Below, one piece after another: positions 7,105 to 11,745 of a stretch of DNA of 11,745 bases. Position numbers and translations under genes: made by a program. Under the pieces are notes generated by a model. It was not told where the DNA came from. It was given only the letters and a program-made list of their open reading frames with translations, and ran no database searches. Location: NCBI GenBank assembly GCA_003488325.1, contig DNLZ01000478.1:9962-21706 (forward strand), in the 5' to 3' direction. Each line of letters opens with the position of its first letter. Within the stretch, counting starts at the first letter, position 1. This stretch comes from Planctomycetaceae bacterium (GTDB taxonomy: Bacteria; Planctomycetota; Planctomycetia; Pirellulales; UBA1268).

Positions 7105-7629
7105 ATGCACGACCATGAACCGGCGGCCGACGCGGGCCGTCACGGACCGGTGACCCGTGCGGGCCAGTCGGCCGACGATGCGATCCACGGCGGCCATGCC
7201 GACATGGCGCACCACGCAGGTGGCCACGACGCGGATCACGGTCACGGGGGCCTGGGCACCTACCTCGCCGTGTTCGTGGCACTCTGCGTGCTGACGACGA
7301 TGTCGTTCTTCACCTACTCAGCGGCGTGGCCGTGGCGGGACCAGCCCGAGGTCGGCTGGGCATTCATGATGGCCGTCTCGTGCACGAAGGCGATGCTCGT
7401 CGTGCTCTTCTTCATGCACGTCCTGTGGGAGGCGAACTGGAAGTACGTCCTGACGATCCCCGCCGCCATGATGGCCGTGTTCCTCGCGATCATGCTCGTG
7501 CCCGACGTCGGGCTGCGGAACCGCATGGTGTCGCAGGAGCGGGCGTTGCACATGGCACGGCCCTCCGACGTGCGGCTCCTCGAGGATGCGGCTGCGGCGT
7601 CCGCCGGGCCAGCCGAGGTGGCGCATTGA
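7105..7629 (+). CDS. coxD: Cytochrome c oxidase subunit IV with His-rich N-terminus
   Basis: Small accessory oxidase subunit of the prokaryotic subunit IV (CtaF/CyoD-like) family. The 174 residues have three helices (about 51-73, 83-104 and 112-132). The signature in helix 2 and after it is CTKAMLVVLFFMHV (93-106), with E109 and the NWK of 111-113. The N-terminal 47 residues contain ten histidines (H2, H4, H13, H28, H31, H36, H37, H41, H45 and H47), echoing the tail of CoxC just upstream. The C-terminal 40 residues are polar. AGGA at 7093-7096 is a modest ribosome site for the ATG at 7105. The position straight after coxC and before the SCO gene supports the call. Its role in vivo is usually assembly or stability of the complex. 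Confidence 0.9.
   Translation: MHDHEPAADAGRHGPVTRAGQSADDAIHGGHADMAHHAGGHDADHGHGGLGTYLAVFVALCVLTTMSFFTYSAAWPWRDQPEVGWAFMMAVSCTKAMLVVLFFMHVLWEANWKYVLTIPAAMMAVFLAIMLVPDVGLRNRMVSQERALHMARPSDVRLLEDAAAASAGPAEVAH
7615..7620 (+). promoter_or_regulatory. Shine-Dalgarno supporting a TTG start for the SCO gene
   Basis: GAGGTG lies 5 bases before the TTG at 7626, which overlaps the coxD stop (TTGA). The alternative ATG at 7680 has only a weak GAGG 15 bases upstream. Confidence 0.5.
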
Positions 7630-8339
7630 TTCCGGGCGTCTTCCGCGGGAGGTCCGCAGCGAGGCTCGACCGAGCACGCATGCCGGCGACGTGGAGCGGT
7701 GCCGCCGCGATCCTCGTCGTCTGCACCGCCGGGTGCACCGGCGAGCAGCCCGTGCAGACCATGCGGCCCGAGACGCCCGCGCCGATCACGGGCACCGTCG
7801 CGCCCGACGACGAGACGGCGGTCGCGGCCGGTGACGTGCCGTTCATCCTCACCGACCAGACCGGGGCACCCTTCGATTCGACGAGCCTGCGCGGCCGTGT
7901 CTGGATGGGGGCGATCTTCTTCTCGAACTGCCCGGGCCCTTGCTTCCGTGAGAACCAGGCCGTCGCCGACATTCTCCGGGAGATCGACGATCCGGAATTC
8001 GTCGTCGTCAGTCTCACCTGCGATCCCGAGAACGACACGCCGGACGTGCTCCGCCGCTACGCCGATCGCTTCGAGGCGGATCCGGCCCGATGGAAGTTCC
8101 TCACCGGCGACATGGCCGTGATCCGCTCCGTCGGACTCGGCCTCTTCAAGCTCCCCGTCGAGGTCGGAGTCCACTCGGAGCGCGGCGTCGTCTTCGACCG
8201 CCAGGGTCGTCTGCGGGGTGGCTACCACCTGCTTCAGGAAGACCGGGTCGCCGCGCTCAAGCGGCTCATCCGTGAGGTGCTCGCCGAGACCGACGACGCG
8301 TCGGGATCGCCCGCGGACGGGAAGGAAAGCCCCCCGTGA
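7626..8339 (+). CDS. sco: SCO1/SenC-family copper chaperone, probable lipoprotein
   Basis: Thioredoxin-fold protein that binds copper and helps build CuA in subunit II, acting outside the membrane. From the TTG at 7626 the product has 237 residues. An Arg-rich start and a hydrophobic stretch lead to a lipobox-like T-A-G-C37. The copper site is C102-P-G-P-C106 (the CxxxC of the family) plus H183 in GVHSERG. Other family marks are VVSLTCDPENDTP (127-139) and KFLTGD (157-162). Here the CxxxC is preceded by FSN rather than the usual T-x. The ATG at 7680 would shorten it by 18 residues and leave a signal sequence without positive charges, so I prefer TTG, though automated calls may choose ATG. The stop overlaps the next start by 4 bp (GTGA). 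Confidence 0.93.
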   Translation: MIPGVFRGRSAARLDRARMPATWSGAAAILVVCTAGCTGEQPVQTMRPETPAPITGTVAPDDETAVAAGDVPFILTDQTGAPFDSTSLRGRVWMGAIFFSNCPGPCFRENQAVADILREIDDPEFVVVSLTCDPENDTPDVLRRYADRFEADPARWKFLTGDMAVIRSVGLGLFKLPVEVGVHSERGVVFDRQGRLRGGYHLLQEDRVAALKRLIREVLAETDDASGSPADGKESPP

Positions 8340-8785
8340 CGCCTCACGCCGTGGCCCTCATGGCCGTGCACCCGCTCGCCACGACCAACGCCGTGCTCAA
8401 CGCGATCGCTGCCGGGCTGCTGATCGCGGGCTGGGTCTTGATCGCACGAGGCCAGTGGAGGGCCCATCGCGCGGCGATGGTGGCGGCCTTCGTCGTCTCG
8501 GCCATCTTCCTCGTTTCCTACCTCACCTACCACGCGCTCGCGGGCAGCGTGCCGTTCCGCGGCCAGGGCATCGTGCGGCCGGTGTACTTCTCGATCCTCA
8601 TCTCCCACGTCGTGCTCGCCGCCGCGGTGCCGGTGCTCGCGATCCGGATGTTCTTCCTCGCCTGGAAGGGGCGCTGGGAGGCCCATCGTCGCCTCGGCCG
8701 GATCACACTCCCCGTCTGGCTCTACGTCTCCGTGACGGGCGTGGTGATCTACGCCATGCTCTACCACCTGTTCCCCGGCCCGTGA
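8336..8785 (+). CDS. ctaM: DUF420/CtaM (YozB)-type oxidase assembly membrane protein
   Basis: Four-helix membrane protein of the DUF420 family (149 residues). Helices lie near 18-37, 47-66, 83-103 and 123-144. Family marks include a repeated AHR (H44 and H123 regions), FLVSYLTYHALAG (62-74), the FRGQG block, the ISHVVLA stretch and WLYVSVTGVVIYAMLYHL near the end. In Bacillus subtilis and Staphylococcus aureus the homologue CtaM/YozB is needed for active aa3 oxidases and is linked to CuB assembly. That fits this gene being coupled to SCO, which serves CuA. The start is GTG at 8336, overlapping the SCO stop, with an AAGGA site 9 bases upstream; ATG at 8360 is an alternative. It is the last gene with a recognised oxidase role. 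Confidence 0.88.
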   Translation: MTPHAVALMAVHPLATTNAVLNAIAAGLLIAGWVLIARGQWRAHRAAMVAAFVVSAIFLVSYLTYHALAGSVPFRGQGIVRPVYFSILISHVVLAAAVPVLAIRMFFLAWKGRWEAHRRLGRITLPVWLYVSVTGVVIYAMLYHLFPGP

Positions 8786-8787
8786 GG

Positions 8788-8828
8788 AGCCCGTTGGGGA
8801 CCGGTTTTTCGCCGGAAGCCGACGGGCT
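8788..8828 (+). other. Hairpin after ctaM
   Basis: AGCCCGT (8788-8794) and ACGGGCT (8822-8828) are perfect inverted repeats, extended inward by one G-T and two G-C pairs. After a 3x3 mismatch, CCGG (8801-8804) pairs with CCGG (8812-8815) around a T-rich loop. It starts 2 bases after the ctaM stop. No T-run follows, so it is not a classic terminator; it may be an RNA-stabilising or attenuating structure at an operon boundary. Confidence 0.55.
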
Positions 8829-8833
8829 ATGAT
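8828..8833 (+). promoter_or_regulatory. Possible -10 box, leaderless start for the next gene
   Basis: TATGAT is one base from the TATAAT consensus and ends 6 bases before the ATG at 8840, so transcription could begin at the start codon itself. No Shine-Dalgarno precedes that ATG. The -35 region at 17 bases spacing (TTTTTC) is poor, so the promoter is tentative. Confidence 0.4.
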
Positions 8834-8839
8834 GCTGGT

Positions 8840-9154
8840 ATGGAAGGGCAGGGCATCCATTCCCGGCGTCGCACCGTGGCAGCGCGAGCATGCCGCGCCG
8901 TGCTCCCGTTGGCCGGCGCGGTCGCGATCCTGACGGTCGGCATGGCCGCGGCGTGGGCATGCCCGACCTGCAAGGACAGCGTCAACACATCCGATCCGGA
9001 CGGGCTCAATCTCGCGCGCGGCTACTTCTTCAGCATCCTCTTGATGCTGGCGATGCCCTTCACGCTCGCGGGAAGTTTCGGCTGCTACGTCTGGCGCGAG
9101 ATGCGTCGCCAGCGGCGTGCCTCCGAGTCGGCCACGGAAGAGACGCCGTCGTGA
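8840..9154 (+). CDS. Small exported membrane protein with CPTC motif, function unknown
   Basis: I do not recognise a characterised family; similar short CPTC proteins may be common in planctomycetes near oxidase genes, but I cannot check. The 104 residues start with an Arg-rich region and a hydrophobic stretch (about 19-39) ending in A-W-A, then C41-P-T-C44-K. A cut before C41 or a lipid on C41 are both possible. After a short polar segment, GYFFSILLMLAMPF opens a membrane helix (about 61-84) with C82, followed by an Arg-rich, then acidic, C-terminus that would be cytoplasmic. The cysteine pair would sit outside the membrane, suiting a thiol or metal (copper) role; this is inference. GTG at 8876 is an alternative start. 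The stop overlaps the next gene's start by 4 bp, so the three genes from here on likely form one unit. Confidence 0.75.
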   Translation: MEGQGIHSRRRTVAARACRAVLPLAGAVAILTVGMAAAWACPTCKDSVNTSDPDGLNLARGYFFSILLMLAMPFTLAGSFGCYVWREMRRQRRASESATEETPS

Positions 9155-10182
9155 CCGATCCGACCGACGCTCCCGCCGTCGACCAGCCGACGGGCGGCAG
9201 CAGGCGCCCGAGGACGAGGACGCACCTCACGCCCCTCGAGCAGCGACGGATGCTGTGGCGTTTCCTGCCATGGGCCGTGGCGGTCGTGCTCCTGCTGAAC
9301 GTGCTCGAGCGTTCCTGGCACAAGGCGCCACCGGCTCCCGCGCCCCAGGTCGAAACGGCGCTCGACATCGTGCGTGGCCCCAGACCGGCCGGGACCGAGG
9401 TGATCGTCGAGGCGCCGGTGGACGAGGTCGCCACGCGACCATCCCTCTCCGCGCGGTCCGCGGCCGACGACGTGCTGTCCCGGGTGCGGGACGACACGTT
9501 TTTCCGCGAGGCGGACATGGAGGCCTGGGTGCAGACCTGGCGGACGCTCAGCCACGCGACGGCGGACGACCTGGCGTCGGCGCCACCCGTGAGCTTCGGC
9601 GAGTTGTTCGGCCAGCCGCGCTCGTTCCGCGGCCGCCTCGTCAGCCTGCGCGGAACGTTGCATCGCGTCGAGTATCTCGCGGCTCCCACCAACGCGGTGG
9701 GGCTGGAGGGCTACTGGCAGGGATGGCTGGAGCCGACAGACGGTCCATCCTCGCCCATCATCATCCAGTTTCTCGAGAGTCCCGAGGGCATGCCGACCGG
9801 GCTCCGCGTCCACGAGGCAGTCGACGTGGTCGGATACTTCCTGAAGCGGCACGCCTATCAGGCCACCGACACGGTGCGTGTCGCCCCGCTCGTGATGGCC
9901 AAGCGGCCCCTCTGGAGGCCGACGCCAAGGGCCCCCGATGCGGCCCGTTCGCCGGCTGCATGGCTTCCAGCCCTCTTCGCCGTCATGATGGGGCTCGGAG
10001 TGGCGGCGCTGTGGCTGGTTCAGCGGTCGGGCCGTCGCCCCGGTCGCCATCCGGTCGATGTCGACGCGGCACTCGCCGGCTACGAACCCGTGACGATCGG
10101 CGAGGCGCTGCGGCGCATGGCGATGGCAGATGACGCGCCGACCACGGAGCCAGTGGGAGTCACCTCGGAGACCCAACCATGA
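9151..10182 (+). CDS. Membrane-anchored protein with GMPTG/LKR-Y module, paralogue 1
   Basis: Unknown function. From the GTG at 9151 (overlapping the previous stop) the product has 343 residues: a cytoplasmic basic start, a helix (about 38-52), a proline-rich linker, an extracytoplasmic domain (about 105-258), a second helix (about 269-290) and a charged tail. The domain contains the FRGRLVSLRGTL stretch (159-170), G187-Y-W (187-189), IIIQFLESPEGMPTG (203-217), V224-D-V-V-G-Y-F-L-K-R-H-A-Y236 and P253-L-W-R-P257. The same order of motifs is found in the next gene, so the two are paralogues. The short beta-strand pattern around G-x-x-V-S-x-x-G could suit an OB-like fold, but this is a guess. 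The stop overlaps the next start (ATGA). The longer frame upstream, from 8890, is a shadow of the CPTC gene. Confidence 0.82.
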   Translation: MTDPTDAPAVDQPTGGSRRPRTRTHLTPLEQRRMLWRFLPWAVAVVLLLNVLERSWHKAPPAPAPQVETALDIVRGPRPAGTEVIVEAPVDEVATRPSLSARSAADDVLSRVRDDTFFREADMEAWVQTWRTLSHATADDLASAPPVSFGELFGQPRSFRGRLVSLRGTLHRVEYLAAPTNAVGLEGYWQGWLEPTDGPSSPIIIQFLESPEGMPTGLRVHEAVDVVGYFLKRHAYQATDTVRVAPLVMAKRPLWRPTPRAPDAARSPAAWLPALFAVMMGLGVAALWLVQRSGRRPGRHPVDVDAALAGYEPVTIGEALRRMAMADDAPTTEPVGVTSETQP

Positions 10183-11636
10183 TCACGTCCGGGATCCGTG
10201 TGCGGTGCCCCACGTGCGTTGCGGGCCATGTGCGGTGCCGTCGCAGCCTCACGCGGGCCGTGGTGCTCGCCTCCATGGCGACGTTCATGGCAGCGTGCGA
10301 GAGCCGCCTCGTCCCGGCCGCACGTGCCGCCGAGGAACCGGCGGCGGTCGCATTTGCCAACTTCGTCAAGGAACGCGGCATCGACCGGGCGGCTCGTGAG
10401 AAGGTCGAGCACGCGACCGCCTGGGATGCGGACGCGCAGCGCATCGCGATCCGAGTCCTGCGCCGACTCGGCGCGCCGGAGGATCTGTGGCGCGGGTGGA
10501 AATCCTCGGCGACCCCGTACCGTCCCGATGCCTCGGCGGAAATCGGTGACGGGCTGGTGACGGTGCAGGGAAGAGCGGTCTTCGTGGCTCCACAGCCGCT
10601 CGACGAGGAGGAGCGGGCCCTCGCGGGGCAGGAGTCGTACGACGTCGTGAGGATCGTGCCTGAAGCGGCCGGTTCTGCAGCGGCACCCGTCGACGTGATC
10701 GTGCTGCGGGCACCGCGGGCGTGGGTCAGATGGCGCGTGATCGACGAGCCCGCCGTGGTGATCGGCCTTCCGCTCGGCAAGGGCTCCATGCCCCGGCCCG
10801 GTCCGGCTCCGGCCGACGGCACCTCGTGGCCGGAGGCGCCTTCGTCGCTGCTCATCGCCGCCACGTCCATCGAGTTTCGACCTGCGACACCGCTCGGGTC
10901 GCTCGGCATGGACTACGCGCTGTTCGACGCGGTGCGCGACGGCGGCAAACTCGTCGCCGGCGACGCCGATGCGCTCTACGGCATGCTGAAGGCAGTCGGT
11001 GGACTCGCCGACGATCCGTCGGCCGGACGGACCGACATCGTGCCGATCATCGACCCGTCGCAGCGTTGGTTCGAGCGGCACCGCGGCGATCCGGTGAGCA
11101 TCGTCGGCGTCGCGAGGAAGGCCACGCGGATCGCCATCGACGAGCCCTGGCGTCGCGACCAGACCGGGATCGACGCCTATTGGGAGCTGTTCGTGTTCGT
11201 CGACACGCCGCCGCTCGAGGTCGATGGCCGGGAACAGGAGAGCTACCCGGTCGTCTGCCTGGTGCGGGACGTGCCGGCGGGCATGCCGACGGGCGACAGC
11301 ATCTCGGAACGCGTGCGGGTCAACGGCTTCGCGCTCAAGCGCTACGGCTACCCGCTCGCCAACGTCGACATCCTCTCATCCGACGGCGACGAGGCGCTGC
11401 GGGGCCGCCGGATGGAGACGGCCCTCGTGGTCGGGCGTTCCGCGGAGTGGCGGCCCATCCCGCCCATGGGGCCGACCGACGGGTTTCCGACCTGGCTGTT
11501 CCTCGGCATCGTCGCCGCGGTGGCCGCACTGATCGTCGCGGGCTTCCTGTCGGGCCGCCGTGAATCCCGGCTCGCCCGGGCCCGCTCCCGCGAGGAACTG
11601 CCCGAGCGGATCGACGTGCCACCCGGCACCGGCTGA
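10179..11636 (+). CDS. Exported membrane-anchored protein with GMPTG/LKR-Y module, paralogue 2
   Basis: Unknown function; 485 residues. The ATG overlaps the previous stop and has GGAG 8 bases upstream. The N-terminus carries C10-P-T-C13 and C20, then a hydrophobic stretch (about 26-39) ending M-A-A-C40, a possible lipobox; cleavage near A50 is the alternative, and ATG at 10275 is a later possible start. The C-terminal module (about 262-428) matches paralogue 1: RGDPVSIVG (302-310), Y334-W (334-335), the PVVCLVRDVPAGMPTG stretch (357-372), V381-N-G-F-A-L-K-R-Y-G-Y391, then L416-V-V-G-R-S-A-E-W-R-P426, a helix (about 438-457) and an Arg-rich tail. Residues about 120-245 may be a decayed extra copy (V-T-V-Q-G near 127, F-R-P at 233-235), but that match is weak. 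No enzyme motif is recognised. Confidence 0.82.
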   Translation: MITSGIRVRCPTCVAGHVRCRRSLTRAVVLASMATFMAACESRLVPAARAAEEPAAVAFANFVKERGIDRAAREKVEHATAWDADAQRIAIRVLRRLGAPEDLWRGWKSSATPYRPDASAEIGDGLVTVQGRAVFVAPQPLDEEERALAGQESYDVVRIVPEAAGSAAAPVDVIVLRAPRAWVRWRVIDEPAVVIGLPLGKGSMPRPGPAPADGTSWPEAPSSLLIAATSIEFRPATPLGSLGMDYALFDAVRDGGKLVAGDADALYGMLKAVGGLADDPSAGRTDIVPIIDPSQRWFERHRGDPVSIVGVARKATRIAIDEPWRRDQTGIDAYWELFVFVDTPPLEVDGREQESYPVVCLVRDVPAGMPTGDSISERVRVNGFALKRYGYPLANVDILSSDGDEALRGRRMETALVVGRSAEWRPIPPMGPTDGFPTWLFLGIVAAVAALIVAGFLSGRRESRLARARSREELPERIDVPPGTG

Positions 11637-11688
11637 CCGCAGACGGCGTCCGGCCTCCCGCAGCACCCGTTCCTTTTGTCACCGTCCC

Positions 11689-11694
11689 AGGAGC
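11689..11694 (+). promoter_or_regulatory. Shine-Dalgarno for the final gene
   Basis: CAGGAG ends 7 bases before the ATG at 11702. The 65-base gap after the previous stop shows no convincing terminator hairpin or promoter. Confidence 0.6.
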
Positions 11695-11701
11695 CTGATT
11701 C

Positions 11702-11745
11702 ATGCGTCGAGCGAAGATCTCCGTCATCGGTGCCGGCAACGTCGG
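11702..11745 (+). CDS. mdh: Probable malate dehydrogenase, 5' end only
   Basis: Only 14 full codons are present before the window ends. They give a beta strand (KISVIG) running into the G-x-G-x-x-G dinucleotide-binding loop (GAGNVG, with the last Gly incomplete). Such a start directly at the N-terminus is typical of LDH/MDH-family NAD-dependent dehydrogenases, and the K-I-S-V-I-G-A-G-N-V-G wording favours malate dehydrogenase, which oxidises malate to oxaloacetate in the TCA cycle. Lactate dehydrogenase or another Rossmann enzyme is not excluded. A good ribosome site supports the start. Confidence 0.65.
   Translation, partial: MRRAKISVIGAGNV

Noticed and set aside
4990..7245. 751-codon open frame on the minus strand opposite ctaB and coxC
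   Set aside because: Same shadow composition, no domain recognisable, and the plus strand carries well-conserved genes throughout.
8890..9150. An upstream extension of paralogue 1
   Set aside because: It overlaps the CPTC gene completely in another frame; GTG at 9151 with the stop/start overlap is the better start.
11637..11701. Terminator or promoter between paralogue 2 and the mdh-like gene
   Set aside because: A short TTTT run exists near 11673 but no stable stem precedes it, and no paired -35/-10 boxes are convincing.
1..11745. CRISPR arrays, tRNA/rRNA genes, transposases or attachment sites
   Set aside because: No regularly spaced repeats, RNA gene signatures or transposase motifs were seen; coding is nearly continuous on one strand.

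Overview
The window is a strongly GC-rich bacterial segment in which every gene I can support lies on the + strand. Gene content and the accessory proteins present fit a planctomycete, possibly of the Pirellulales. That assignment is an inference from gene families and order; no rRNA or marker gene is visible.

Bases 1-8785 hold a terminal oxidase operon. It begins with the 3' part of a c-type cytochrome with two haem domains. Next come oxidase subunits II (coxB) and I (coxA), haem A synthase (ctaA), haem O synthase (ctaB), subunits III (coxC) and IV (coxD), an SCO-type copper chaperone, and a DUF420/CtaM-type assembly protein. Gaps are short, and stop and start codons overlap by 4 bp at ctaA/ctaB (ATGA), probably coxD/sco (TTGA) and sco/ctaM (GTGA). 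The catalytic subunit has every haem and CuB ligand. It lacks the D-channel glutamate and carries a Tyr-Ser pair instead, which makes it an A2-type haem-copper oxidase. Subunit II has a complete CuA site but no fused cytochrome c, so a separate cytochrome must deliver electrons. The diheme cytochrome is the obvious candidate, perhaps as part of an alternative complex III encoded upstream.

Together these genes make the enzyme and its cofactors: CtaB then CtaA convert haem B to haem A, SCO is expected to serve CuA, and CtaM is expected to serve CuB assembly.

Bases 8786-11636 are less familiar. A hairpin and a good -10 box precede a 104-residue protein with a Cys-Pro-Thr-Cys motif. Two overlapping genes follow, whose membrane-anchored products share an unnamed extracytoplasmic module: a GMPTG motif, then LKR-x-x-Y, then WRP, a transmembrane helix and a charged tail. 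I do not recognise a function for any of the three. They are the best candidate here for something undescribed, possibly an oxidase- or respiration-linked accessory set.

At 11702 a new gene begins with a Rossmann nucleotide-binding start typical of malate dehydrogenase; the window ends after 14 codons. No gene-free stretch exceeds 80 bases. I saw no tRNA, rRNA, CRISPR array or mobile element.
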